DNA of 24,575 bases from Folioceros fuciformis (taxonomy: Eukaryota > Anthocerotophyta > Anthocerotopsida > Anthocerotales). The notes under the pieces are model-generated. The model did no database searches and was not told the DNA's origin. It worked only from the letters and a program-made list of their open reading frames with translations. Positions 10,107 through 21,308 of this stretch are shown here, one piece after another (within the stretch, counting starts at the first letter, position 1; each line of letters begins with the position of its first letter). Location: NCBI GenBank assembly GCA_049999805.1, contig JBNGIO010006178.1, positions 24,665-49,239 of the forward strand, given 5' to 3'. The translations under genes were made by a program, and so were the position numbers.

Positions 10107-11236
10107 TTCACTGACCAGAAGTAATACCCTCTCAGATTCCATCTCTTGGCGTACTCGATCTTGCCACGCACTGACTCAGGGCTGTCAAAGCCAACCCACA
10201 GGCCAGTTGTATCATAAGCAAAGGATGATACACTCTGATTGTCATACACCGTCGTCACCCCCTCCTTGTTGGAGAACTCCACCGCCTCCCTGTAGAGAAA
10301 CAGCCCCGGTGTTCTACTCAAATTCTGCGGTGTCCCGAGACCTATGGCAGGAGAACCAATAGTGTGGTTGGCCACGTCTGTCAATATCCAGGAAACACCA
10401 TACGCCGGGATCCCGAAAACCAGCTTCGAGGGTGGGAAACCGGCAAGAAGCCACGACTGGACTCCGTAGTTTCCACTCAACTCCCCCGAGATACTCAGCC
10501 TCCCTGAAGCAAAAAGAGGAGCATTGTAGTTAACCACCGTCTTCTCCCAGCTACCGTGCAAGTCGTATGTCATAAGGTTGACAAAATCCAGGGTACTTGC
10601 CAAGGAGGAAATTGGGTAGGCTCTGCCATCCCTGAAGATGAGAGCCGAGGCGTAATAAACAGCGGCAGTGAGCAGCAAGGCATTCCGATCGGTCGCCACA
10701 CTTTCTGCCACCACAGCAGCTCTCCACTCCTGCAAGAATTCCCCAAATAGCTGCATATTCTCAGCAGTTCTCGGGTACTCGTAGTCCAAGTCCAAGCCAT
10801 CAAAGCCGTTGGCCCGGGCCAGAGCAATGGAGCTGTTTATAAACACGGAGCGCGACTCGGGCTTGGCCGTCATGTTACCCAGCACGTTCGCATCGTCAGT
10901 TGCGATGGAAATCAAGGACTTGACAGCAGGGTTACGCGCTTTCACAGCTTGGCTGAACCCGGAGAGCTGCTGCGCAGTCACAGGACTGCCGGGAACCACC
11001 TGGAAGGTGACGGTATCCACTTGCGCGAACGCAAAGAACAAGTGAGTGAAAAGGTTGCTGGCAATGGTAGCTGGGGGTAGCACCCTGGCAAAGCCTGCAT
11101 TCCAATATCCCCCTTTCACGGCCTCCTGTGCCTGAGCCGCACCCCGCCCTGAGGTCCATGACAAATGGAGTAGCACAAACACCAGCGAGACCTGGCGGAG
11201 CCGATCGCCCGCTGCGCACAGTCCTCTTCTCACCAT
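9507..11236 (-). CDS. Class V chitinase (GH18) with predicted GPI anchor; 2 exons
   Basis: Model: complement of 9507-9649 and 10072-11236, 435 aa. Exon 1 encodes a signal peptide (core at about 16-27, cleavage near 36) and a GH18 domain from about 40 to 391. The catalytic DxxDxDxE motif is intact as DGLDLDYEYP, with the acid Glu at 153; MTYDLHG (222-228) and the late Trp of YYFWSV (374) are present. GH18 enzymes hydrolyse chitin beta-1,4 links with substrate-assisted catalysis. The CAG|GTATTG donor (phase 1) joins the TTGCAG acceptor at 9650, giving LSKTASNALD, the usual plant class V ending. A Pro/Ser linker (397-409) and a hydrophobic tail (about 411-435) ending LVC-stop follow, as in GPI-anchored apoplastic proteins. 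Five Asn-X-Ser/Thr sites are visible. Oddities: Tyr replaces the common Trp in DWEYP, and the SxGG loop reads SIATDD. In-frame sequence extends to 11512, but M at 11236 best places the signal peptide. Confidence 0.9.
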
Positions 11237-14200
11237 GAAGCCGGTCTCTTCCTCGTGCTCGTAGCTCCCACGGAGCGCAGGCCGGACAAGATGCCGGTAC
11301 AGCCCAGACATCCGCAGGGGCTTTGAGCTGTAAACTACATCGATCTTGAAGACAAGACGCAGGACTTTCGAATGTGGCGAGTCAGGAGCGACGAGCGCAG
11401 TAAGCGTGACGCAAGAGTTAGAGTCTGACAAGATCAGGAATTGCAGGGATACGAAGATCCCCTGAATGCTTGATGCATCAGGGCCCGCCCAAGAGCAGGT
11501 CCCGGGCCTCACGACGGAGTGCCCTCTCTTGTCGGCGTCGTGTTTTGCCCCATTTCCTTGCGTGCTTCCGATCGAAGGTTCGCAGTTGACGCCACCTCCT
11601 CAACTCCTGCGTTCCCGCCACGTGGCGGACCGACATAGTTTCTCAAGCACACATCTTGGACTTCGGGGTTTGCATACTGTATTGGCAGTGCCAACCTCGG
11701 GAAAGCCCTTTTTCTTAACAACTGGGCCCCAAAACCTTGGAAGAAAAGGGATATTTTTCCAAAAACAAGAGCTTTGAGCAGCCAACAAAAGTGCAAAAAA
11801 GTGGGTGAAAAAGTGGCAGATGTTTTACTCCATGTACTTCAAAAATATATCTTTAATTTGTATTATACTTGAACTTAAAGAATGTTAATCCAATTCATAG
11901 ATCAAATCATATAAATTTTTATTTTCAAGGATGATAATAAGGAATAACTTTCAACGGGACTCAAAAGAGTAGTGTCGAGACATAAAGAATCCCATAATCC
12001 ATAGATATTGGTTAAGACTACAAGTTTAAGTATGTATTTCTACATGAATTTTGCTTCCATTCCGTTTTAAATTTCATCTTAGGTTACTACATGCAAATTG
12101 CTGCCAAATCCATTGATTATAGGAATGTCGAAGCAATCAAGTCTTTCCGAGTGGCTCTGCAGGCAAGAGATCTAAAAGAAGAATCGTCAAAGAATGTTAT
12201 AGATTAGTTTTGTAGTGTTGAGGAGGTATTTTCTATGATTGAAAAAGAGATGGAAAGTCCCATCTACTCCAAAGATTGGAGGAACAACCCCATCAGGGCC
12301 AAAGGCAAAAAGAGGTACTCTCCCCTGCGAATAACATTTTCAAAAACTACCTACTGCTTCGAAAATGTCATGATGTGGAATAACAAAAGGCCTACCTACC
12401 ACAGGTAGGTGCCAAAGAAGCCACTTGAGCTTCGCTTGTTGCTGTTCTAAAAACTGCAGTAGCCAATGCTCGTTGCAAAGCTATGGATACACGTTGTCGA
12501 AAGAAGGCCACCACAAAGGAAAGAGGGAGAACACCATTCCTATTGCTCTAATAAACCTTGGCGCAAACCTTGGCGCACTCTTTGATAAACCTTGAAAAGT
12601 CCTTGCCCATAGCTCCATGAGTCTCAAGAGCAAGGGGATGAAAGTATGCCGGTTTGGCAAGGGAGAATACTTATAGACTTCGGCACTTGCACAGCCCTCT
12701 GCCGCCAAACTAGGAGGGTTGATGATGACGTACTCACAAATTGAATTCCTAGTGGGATCCATAACAACCACATCAGCAACACAAACCTATTCTCCCCTAG
12801 TGAAGAAAAGGTCGGTAGTGTTGCGTGAGGATGTTAAATGTGAGAGGTTTAGGACAATACATCAAAATAGTAATGGTTCTAAATTAATAGTTAAATACAC
12901 ATGCTATAAGTGAATGGTAAAGGCACTTTGCTTGTAATCTAAGCGAGGTAGTTATTATAAAATAAATAGTGTCTAAAATAGTAACATGGTAACCCTCAGA
13001 GACCATGGCCATTCTATGTGGTGAAGTGGTGATAAGGATTATTGTTTATACTATTAGTGTTCTCACGTCATCTATCACCCTCCGGTGTCTAGTTTGTAGT
13101 TCCTCTCAATAAAGGCTAGATCATAATTTGTCTAGCATTCTTTTCCCAGCAACCTCTTTACTAGATCAAGTAGACGTGAAATCAATACGATACAGAATTT
13201 TGGTGTCAACCTCACCGACATGCTGGAAGGCGTAAAATTGTCCTCCAAGACAAATTTCCTCTCAATACCATGGCTATGTTGGGGACTGTTCATCATCCTC
13301 GCTTTGCTCTTGGCCATAAACAGCATGAATCCCAACATTGCATAATCTCCTATCAGGAAGTGAAATGAGTTGTGCGTGTTGTGAAATTATTTAAGGGTTA
13401 TGTAGACCAATTGCAATTAAGCAATTACATATTAAGGAAGATTATTTCTATTATATCAAGAAGAACATAAATTATTAATTAATGAAAGGAGGTAACCAAG
13501 TTTCAAATGATGCACATGGGTGTGCCCTTTGGCTAGATGCACAACCCTTAACCAATAGATATGATTATTTATATTTGGATATAACTTATCTATAAATGAC
13601 TTGTCACCTAATTATAAGCTGTAAAACCCCTAAACCCTAAGGAGGCAATAGCACATATTTCCCTCTTCATGTTAGACTTCCTGGATGAGAGGGAGTGTGT
13701 GGGAGGGTGTGGCCCAAGTGGAAGAATACCACATGCCGGTGCATTTGGTGCTGCACTACCTAACACTACTAGAATAAGGGGTGTTCTTTTTGTTATGGTT
13801 TTGTAACTCTTTTTGTTGCACTTTATCACACTATGTAACACTTTTGGGGGAGGCCTAAGTGTGGATGGCCCTAAATATACTAGATATTAATACGGTATAT
13901 TCTTTCCACATTTCACTCCGCGTGAAACATAGAAGCACTAAAAGCTAGTGAGCTAGGTATTTCGCATGTCCTTCCATGTGCCACTTCCTGGAAAGCAGGG
14001 AGTGCACTGCACACCGTCCAAGGGACCATCCCTCAAACCTGATGGGATCCACTCACCGCCACGATGTAGGAAGCTAGCCCGCTGCGGGCTGGCTTCCTAC
14101 AATAGCAGTCACATGGCTCAACATGCAGTGGGAACATGAGAAGTTGCTGAAGGAGAAACTGGAAGAGATTGAAGGTGGAAAAAAGCAGCATAAGTGGAGC

Positions 14201-14330
14201 TAGCAATGGCGACATCGCTAAAAAGAGAAAGACGACACGGTCCTTTGGATCTAGCGGGGGGGAGCATCTGGCGAGTGATGGCGAGGGTGTAGCATGTTAG
14301 GGTCATAGGGACGCTCAGGACATAACGCCC
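11237..14330. other. AT-rich intergenic region, promoter side of the chitinase gene
   Basis: The first ~550 bp is GC-rich and contains the chitinase 5' leader or promoter; from about 11.8 kb the DNA is AT-rich. A degraded protein-like stretch at 12124-12450 is listed separately. Short open frames at 12481-12771 (minus), 12719-12913 (plus) and 13132-13338 (minus) show no domain I recognise. A near-perfect CCCTAAA pair at 13625-13640 is too short to be an interstitial telomere. No RNA gene is seen. Confidence 0.45.
12124..12450 (+). pseudogene. Degraded protein-like ORF, possibly retroelement-derived
   Basis: One plus-strand frame reads as hydrophilic, Lys/Glu-rich protein (for example EAIKSFRVALQARDLKEESS, then SMIEKEMESPIYSKDWRNNP), interrupted by TAG stops near 12207 and 12406 and ending at TAA near 12450. 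Composition is more protein-like than in the other frames. No diagnostic motif is visible, so the origin is open; its setting among other retroelement debris makes a decayed gag-like sequence a reasonable guess. Confidence 0.25.
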
Positions 14331-14603
14331 TTGAGCCCCCCACGTGGGGGCTCGACAGTCAACACTTGGGCAGATATTGTGGGAGATCGTAACCATAATC
14401 TGAACAACAGAAGGATAGAGGGTCAAGGTGGTACAAAATTGCATACGAGGGGTCAGGGTGCATCACCAACACATGTCACTTGGGGTGATGGCCCTTCCTC
14501 GGTACAACCACAAAACTCTATCTTTGCCGCTGACACCAAGGCTTGCACTCATGATCAGTCACCAAGGTCCCCCCTCATGGTAGTATGGAGAATCTTCGGC
14601 TAG
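14331..14603 (+). pseudogene. N-terminal part of gag/ORF1-like retroelement protein (frame 1)
   Basis: This 90-codon frame (starting MSPPRGGSTVNTWADIVGD) is polar and rich in Gly, Asn, Ser and Gln. It overlaps by 19 bp the frame at 14585 that carries the DUF4283-like domain, which is offset by one base pair register. A disordered, polar leader before a DUF4283 domain is common in plant retroelement proteins, so I read this as the leader separated by a frameshift near 14580-14600. No catalytic or binding motif lies in this part. Confidence 0.4.
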
Positions 14604-15316
14604 GACCGCTAGCAGATGTCCTCGTAGAAGCCAACTATTTTGAAGCCGAGGAAGAACGTCTGTTTAGCAGCTCGGTGGTGGGTAGGCTTTCAGCAAGGGC
14701 CCCTCCATTTGTACGGGAGATTGAGGAGTGGTTAATGGAGGTTACTGGCAACCCACCAGTGTATGCTTTCTTGAAGGAGGATGGATTGTTTCAAATTAAG
14801 TGCGATGAGGGCAGTGGGGCGAAATCGCTTTTATAGACTTCTACTCTCTTCAGGAAGTCCACTCCCGTTTTGATAGAAGCATGGTCTCCGGGGAATAGCC
14901 TCAAACAATCAAAGATCAAGCACCATCTTTTATGGGTAAGGCTTCCAATTCTACTTGTGCAATTGTTACCGATGGTTAGGACAATGTTGGAAGCACTCGA
15001 ACGAATGGTGGTAGTTCTGAAAGTCAACTCTGATTTCTTTGATGTGACAAAGCCATCGAGGTTTGGAGTTCGAGTGGAGTCTCTAGCCTCTCTACCTGCA
15101 GGCGTGGTAATGAAGGATATACCAAATCCTTCAAAGAGGTATACCCAGCTTTTTTATTACCTTGACCTGCCATTACGATGCGGGGTATGCAACTTTCACA
15201 GCCACCTCAAGCAACACTGTCCACTACGGGCCAGCATAGGGACAAGGGCAATAGGTATAGATGAATTGAAGCAAGGTCCTCTGTCAGGTTTTCGAGGTGT
15301 GTCTAAGGAGTCTTGA
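14585..15316 (+). pseudogene. DUF4283-like domain plus CCHC zinc knuckle, one in-frame stop
   Basis: The frame runs from ATG 14585 to TGA 15314-15316, broken only by TAG at 14834-14836. Before the stop it has the DUF4283-like pattern VVGRLSAR...VREIEEWL...KEDGLFQIKC; after it STPVLIEAWSPG continues as the family does, followed by LPAGVVMKDI. A zinc knuckle of C-x2-C-x4-H-x4-C form (CGVCNFHSHLKQHC) lies at 15179-15220. DUF4283 with a CCHC knuckle is typical of gag or ORF1-like proteins of plant retroelements and of domesticated relatives. The single stop and the frameshift at the N-terminal side indicate a recently inactivated copy, unless the stop is an assembly error. I could not find the reverse transcriptase partner in the window. 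Confidence 0.7.
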
Positions 15317-16950
15317 AAACAGTATCCAAAGACTCACCACTGGGCAAGCAAGATTCAACAAATAGTCTTCCCGTCCATGGTGGGCGTAGCAAAGACCCAG
15401 TTAAAACATACTTCATCGTGCGGAAATCCATAGGCACAGCAAGTTACTTTTGGATGCCCAAGAGTGGAGAGCTGTTTGCTCTCCCCACTAGACCACTACA
15501 CCTAGATGCATCCATTGGGGATGAAATGGCATCTCTTTGCAAGGCGGTCAGTGTGAAAACACAAGGGGGTCTTGAAGGAAGGATTGTTGCTAAGCGACCA
15601 AGTGGTTTCATAGTATACACAACATGCAAAGTACAACATTCTTTGCCATAGGTAAGATGACACCTCCTCCTTTTTATACATCAACACCATTCTTAAGGTT
15701 GGTGAGGAGTGCAGGGTGCCACAAGCAAGGATGCATTGGTGGATCCTTGAGGCTCAAGTTAGATCAGTGGTGAAAGACGCCAAATTTGAGAAGGGGAAGG
15801 CTACTCTAGCCTCCCGGGTGGTGTGCAAGGCCCACCTTGGAATCTTAAGGTGGTTGACCTCCCCAACATTGATCTCAATTCCTAGAGAGATTGAACTCAA
15901 GTGGAAGGAGAGCCTCGACATCGAATTCGCAACCCCTATGGAGATAAGCTCTGACAGGGTTGATACTCTGTCTCCTACACCCCCACTCGAGAGATAGGTG
16001 GTGACTAGTGATCAAGTCTAAGGAAAGGGGGAACTCTGGCACACCAACCAATATGTGAGGAAGGACATGGAGCAGATAGGATCTCCTACAAGCTGCCTAG
16101 ATAACATCAATAAATCCTCTCCAAACCTGGCCTCAATAGGCCCCGCAGGCTGTTCGACTGGAGAGGGCACCAAGGAGGAGGAACAAGCCCTCTCGTCGTG
16201 GCAAGGGACCTGTGCGGAACGTCCACTTGTAGCTCAAGTGGCTAGGCCAAACCACCCTCCCCAAGAGGCTGGCTGGCAGCAAGAGAGTGGGGAACATTGT
16301 AGAAGGCATGAACCTGGGGCTACAAATCTTAGTAGAACGGAACTCAAAGAGAAGAAGATATCGCTTGCCCTTGGGATCACAGCCAAGGAGGTGGAGCCAA
16401 CTCTACTCATGTACTTGATATATCGACGCTTCAAGGATAGTAGCCTGGATCGGGACAGGAGGGAGAATTCCCTACTGATTTGTCGATCTCATTTCCCCTC
16501 GGGAGGCTACCTAAAGAGTTGCAGAAGACCTGCGAGGCCTGGATTGCTCTCAATCAGAAAAGATGTCTTGCAGTGGCCTCCTCGAGAGCAAGGTGTCTCG
16601 CCTTCCTCAGCCTACCTCGGTGCTACCTCAATGACTATCATTGGAGACCCTTACATTGGAAGGAACTGGAGGCTGGATGATCCGCAAAGCAATTCCCCTT
16701 CCCTGCAGGTTTGGAGGCAAGTAGAATCAGTAGGAGATGACTTGGAATTGAAGGATTCAGCCACACTGTGGAGACCACATGGTAGATAGGCCTCTTAGAA
16801 AATGGATGGTATTTGTTTTTTTTGGAGTTTTGATAGAATTCCTTGGAGAGGTAATTAGGAAACTATGTTAGATAAGGCTAGATTAAATAGGATGATCAAG
16901 AGATAGTGGTGGTGCAGTTGAGAAAGACAAGAATCGTCTAACTAACCCGT
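15317..16950 (+). pseudogene. Downstream continuation of the broken retroelement ORF region
   Basis: Three further plus-strand frames follow in changing registers: 15313-15651 (with FIVRKSIGTASYFWMPKSGE), 15716-15997 (with WWILEAQVRSVVKDAKFEKG) and 16055-16789 (244 codons, polar with Lys/Glu/Ser-rich stretches). Their order and the short gaps suggest one longer protein broken by indels, C-terminal to the zinc knuckle. None shows an endonuclease or reverse transcriptase motif. After 16790 the DNA is again AT-rich to about 16950, with no readable frame. The assignment to the same element is inferred from adjacency and strand. Confidence 0.4.
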
Positions 16951-16999
16951 GGCCGTGGAAAATGTGAAGTAGGGGGTAGGGTGTGCCCGTGGAGAGGGA

Positions 17000-19900
17000 T
17001 GCCGGTGTGTGTGGAACCCTAAGTCGGGCGTGTGAGGGTGAGCTGGAGCCTCGGGAGCGTGCGGAAGGCGGTTGGGCATAGGCATGGAGGTAGGGTGCCT
17101 AGGCCTGTCCTGGCCTTCGACCAGGTGGCCGGGGCTAAGGATCTGGCTGGTAGGCAGGCCAGCCTGCTACGGGGATGGATCTGACGGGCGGACGGATCGG
17201 TGGCTGCAAGCCCAGGCAAGATTCAACAGGCCGGGTGACCGTAGGGCGGCTCCAAGCAAGCTGGGTTGTGGTGGCAAGGCAGCCGAATCTAGCCAGCCAG
17301 CAGACGGGCTGGCTGGTCGAGGATGGGCTAGACAAGGGCTGGCTGGGCAGGAAGCAATCAGCCCGAGACGGCGGCTGGTCGGCCGGGCCAGCAGCAGCCG
17401 AGTGGAAGATCTGCTGGCTGGCAGACAAACCCAGCAGGCTGGCTGGGGGATCCTGAAGCCAGGCAGCGGCCTAGGTAGTTGTTTTAGCCAGGCAGTGGCC
17501 GGGTTGCTGGCAGCTGGGGCTGGATCCGGAGGTTACCAGGTCGGCCAGGCAGCAGGCAAGCAAGTAGGAATGGACCTAGCCCGGCCAGGTGGAGAGCGGG
17601 CAGCCTAGCTGGGTGGCCGGGCTGGTCGAAGTTGGAGGCAGGGGGCGGTGGTGGATCCACGGGCGTAGCAGGCCGGCGCCGAATCCCGACTGGGATCCCT
17701 ACTGGATTCGTCGAACCGGTTGGCTGTAGGCGCAAGGGGCCGGCAAGTAGGCAGATGAGGGCGGTGGCTGGCTGGTGAGGGGCTACTCAAGGGCGCAGCT
17801 AGCAACCCAGCCCGGGTTGGCAATCGGGTGGCTGCCTGGGCGGAACCAGAAGGTAGAAGACTCTGGGCAGGCGGTCTAGTGGACAGTGGTTGCCCAGGCC
17901 GTTAGCAGAAGCTGTTGGAGGGCCTAGCAGCAGCCCAGCCCGGGTCGGCACCCATGGCGGGCTGGCCTGGATTGTATTGTAGGCTGGCCTGGATTGGGTT
18001 TGGCAGGGTGGCTGGGCCAAGGCCAAGCAGCAGCAGGGTGGGGGCGAATCCTGGCCAGTCGGCGGGGTGGGCTGATTGGGACCGAAGTAGCAGGCTGCAG
18101 GGGACGAATCCAGCTGGGATGGCAGGCAGCGAGAGTCAGCAGGTAGCCAGCAGGTGGGTGCCTAGCCGGACCGCCATGCAGCCAAGCTGCCGCCTGACGG
18201 TTGGGGGGGAATCGGCCTGGCAGGGGCTGGCCCGCAGAGGCCGCCTGTTGAGCAGCAGCCAGGTGACCCAGCAGCCGGCGGGCTGGCTGGTCACGGCTGG
18301 GAGCAGGGCGGTGGTGTCGAATCGGCAGGCCAAGCCAGGCAGGTGGTTTGGGTGAATCAGTCAGGCGGGGGGGGATTGGATCCAGCCAGCCAGGAGGCCG
18401 TATCGACAGGCGGCCTGGCAAACAGGGTGGATCTAAGCGAGGCCACAGCAGGCCAGGTAGGCTGGTGGCTGGCTGCCTAACCGGCTTAGCAGGCAGCTGC
18501 CAGATGGGGCACCAACGCGGGCAGGCCAGAGGCGGCACCGAATCCTGGCCGGCGTGGATGGGGCTGGTTGCAGGACCGGTGTGTAAGGATCAGAGCCCAG
18601 CTCAGGGACGACTGGGCACGGATGTGCAGGGTTCCTAGCCTGCTGCCGAAGCTGAGCAGGGGGTAGAGCTGAGTAGCGAGGGCGGGAGTGATCGGGCAGG
18701 GACGGAGTGGGAGCAATTGCGAAGACCCATCTCCCTGCAGGATCCCAAGCGGCTGGCAGGCTAGTCGGCCCTGAGCAAAGCAGGAGGCCGGGAGAGCCTT
18801 GCAGGCGGATCCAGGCCAGGCGGGCCTCAAGCTGATTCAGGCTGCAGGTAGGTGCTGCCGTCGGGTGGGCTGCGGATGATGCTAGAGCGAACCCAGGTCG
18901 GGATGCTAGTAGGTAGGCCGCCTGGCTTGCAAGAGCTAGCCTGGGTGGACTTGAGCCGGGCAGCAGAAGCTGAGCCGGCCAGCCAGCCGATCGGGCTGCA
19001 AACGGCAGGTCGACAATCCTGCATGGCCGGGGCCGGCGGGGTGCATGACAGGCGGATCTGGCTGGGCAGGCCAAGCTTGGAGCCAAGATAGGCCGGATTT
19101 TGGCCGACAAGGTGCTCCGAGGCTGCGGCAATGCCAGATCCAGGAGTCAGGCCATGATGGCTAGTGACTGGCTAGGTGGGTTCTGATAAGAAGGCGCCTG
19201 GCGATCCATCACCAGGTGACGGTGGGCTGGCTAGCAGGTGAGGCTCTAGTCAGGTGGCTGCTGGCCGGCTGCAGGGGCAGATCGGAACGCAGCAGGTTGG
19301 TGGCCGATTCGGGTCGCCAGGGAGCTACAGGCGGCTTGCAGGCTGGCGGAAGCTGGTCCAGCCCGGCGCAGGCCAAGCAAGTGGGCGGCCTGTGCGAATC
19401 AGTAAGGAGGGGGCTGCGGCGGCGGCGCAGGTAGGTGGCTCAGCAGCGCAGGCAGCACCCAGCCTAACAGATCGGGCTGCAGGGCAAGGTTGGATCCAGC
19501 AGGCCGACGGGCTAGGTGGATCCGAGCAGGCAGCCTGGCGAGTGGTATGGCGGGCTACATAGGCCGCCAAGCTTGTGGGTTGCCTACAAGGTGACGAACA
19601 GCCAAGCCTCGCAGGTAGCATGGCAGGTGGCCGGCTAGCAAGGGTTGGCTGGCCAGGGAGGCCCCAGTCAGAGGCAGGCCGCTCCGGCGGGTTGAGGCAG
19701 GCTGGAGCAGATCAAGCAGGGTGTGCCTGTTGGTTGGCTGATTCGGGTCGCCAGGGAGCTGCAGGCGGTCTAGCATCGTGGGTAGTGGTAGGCAGCTGGC
19801 CGGCAACCCAGCAGAGCAAGCAAATAGCTAGAGGCTGACGGATCTAGGCCAGGCAGGCCTCGGCATGATCCAGCTGCAGGCAGGCTGGCGGTTGAGATCT

Positions 19901-20650
19901 GGCAGGGGGGCCCCGTCTGTTGGCTGGAGGTGGCGGCTGAGGGGTCTAGCTAGCAGCCCAGCCCGCCCCAGCTACGAGCAGACAGTAGGTGATCCTGTGG
20001 GCTGGCTGCCTGGCCAGATCTGGGAGGCCAGGCCGGCCGGCAGGCGGCCTGGAGGATGGCCGGGCCAGAGCGGCAAGCTGTTGGGCTAGCAGGGCCAGTC
20101 GGCTGGTCGAAGTTGGGCCAGACAGGGGCTGCAGCGGTTGCAGGTGGCTGGATCTGGGCTGCCCAGGAGCTCATAAGGAGCAGGCAGCCCAGCCCGGCCA
20201 AGCAGCCAGGCGAGGCTGCCAGATCCAGAAGGAGGGTAGGATCGATCAGCAAGCCTGGCGTGGTGAGCTAGGCTTGGCTAGATCCGAGCCGGCAGGACAC
20301 TCCGGGCATGGCAGGCCCGAGCCGAATTTGGAAGCCGGGCGGTGGCCTGGCTGTAGGATCCCGAGCAAGGGTTGGCAGTGCAGGATGGTAGGATCCAGGC
20401 AAGCTGGCCTAGATCGTGGTGGACAGGCGGCTTGGGCTTATCGGCTAGGAGGGTGTCGTGCGGCCAGCTAGCCGGATCCGGAAGGAGGGAGGCCACCTTG
20501 CGGCCGCTGGTAGGCGGCCGGAAGCAGGTGGTAGGAGGCCGGCTTGTGGGCGCATGGCAAGTTGGCTGCGGCTGCTTGAGCTGGGGCCGTTTGGGGTGAC
20601 CGACTGGCCAGGGGAATGGAAGGTGGACGGGGAGGCCGAGGTGGAAAAAT
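17000..20650. repeat. G-rich, GC-rich repetitive mosaic of about 3.6 kb
   Basis: The plus strand is built of recurring short words such as GGCTGGCTGG, GGCAGGC, CAGCCCAGCCCGG, GGATCC(A/T)GGCCAGGC and GCTGGTCGA, with more G than C on that strand. Longer copies recur at irregular spacing: 19306-19333 with 19740-19767 (one mismatch over 28 bp), 18807-18828 with 19840-19861 (two mismatches), and 17311-17340 with 20101-20130 (four mismatches in 30). GGCTGGTCGAAGTTGG occurs exactly at 17620-17635 and 20101-20116. Open frames of up to about 230 codons occur on both strands in several registers; this reflects scarce AT-rich stops, not a gene. Borders are fairly sharp against AT-rich DNA on the left and ordinary DNA on the right. 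Confidence 0.85.
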
Positions 20651-21208
20651 GTGTGTTTCTCTAATAGGCAGGAGGCGAGGAGGATGGTGGTGGGTGATGT
20701 GAAGTGTGCAAGGGCTGCATTACGTTGGGCCATGCTCAATGTGGTCTGCAGGGGAGACGTTATCACCTTGTTGCCTGTGCACCCCTCTATCCCTGCCCGC
20801 CCAGCAGACTGGAGGGAAGGGTATGAAGACGGTGGGTCTCTGAAGGATTGCAGATGATCTTAGGGGAAGGAGAGGATTGGAGAGGGGAAGAGGGTGTCGA
20901 GAGGCACTCGTGAGTTTTGGAAGTTTGGAGAGGTTTGATTAATTTTGATAAGAGCAACCAGGGCCATAAGTCGAGGTCAGGTTAGGTTAGAGTTGGGTTA
21001 GGTCAGAGTTAGGTTTAGGGTTTTGACGAGTGGAGGGTTCTGTCTGAGGCGTGCTGACCTGGTTAGGCAGTGACAGGGGTTCTTGGCACAGGAGTATAAG
21101 AGGCCAGGCCTGTCATTGAGAGGGGGGATGTTTTTGGTGAGAGCTCCCTTGACCTTGTGTGCAGGCTGCTGGGTTAGAGTTTTAACCCAGTGTGCAGATG
21201 TGCCTCGG
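20651..21208. other. Region between the GC-rich mosaic and the assembly gap, no gene seen
   Basis: Only short frames are open here. At about 20978-21022 a loose series of GGTTAG, GTTAGAG and GTTAGGTTTAGGG words occurs; it is degenerate and short. No promoter, RNA gene or transposon motif is recognisable up to the gap. Confidence 0.5.
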
Positions 21209-21308
21209 NNNNNNNNNNNNNNNNNNNNNNNNNNNNNNNNNNNNNNNNNNNNNNNNNNNNNNNNNNNNNNNNNNNNNNNNNNNNNNNNNNNNNNNNNNNN
21301 NNNNNNNN
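21209..21308. other. Assembly gap of 100 N
   Basis: Exactly one hundred undetermined bases. A round 100-N run is a usual placeholder for a gap of unknown size, so sequence on the two sides may not be truly this close. Any open frame crossing it is meaningless. Confidence 0.99.

Noticed and set aside
12481-12771. Minus-strand 96-codon frame and a plus-strand IALINLGANLG-like stretch considered as retroviral protease
   Set aside because: The catalytic D(S/T)G is absent and the surrounding frame is broken; resemblance is too weak to call.
16790-16950. Possible start of a LINE ORF2 (endonuclease) after the gag-like region
   Set aside because: The frame breaks after a few codons in all registers and the usual N-terminal endonuclease motifs cannot be read.
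18433-19131. Long minus-strand frame (about 232 codons) in the GC-rich block, and similar long frames on both strands at 17072-17608, 17924-18538 and 19989-20471
   Set aside because: Frames are open together on both strands and in several registers, consist of Ala/Pro/Gly/Arg/Leu or Gln/Gly/Trp-rich repeats, and follow the DNA repeat words; this is base composition, not a gene.
20978-21022. Telomere-like TTAGGG/TTTAGGG words, and CCCTAAA words near 13625
   Set aside because: Only one or two exact plant-type units in each place, mixed with GGTTAGAG variants; far too short and degenerate for an interstitial telomere.
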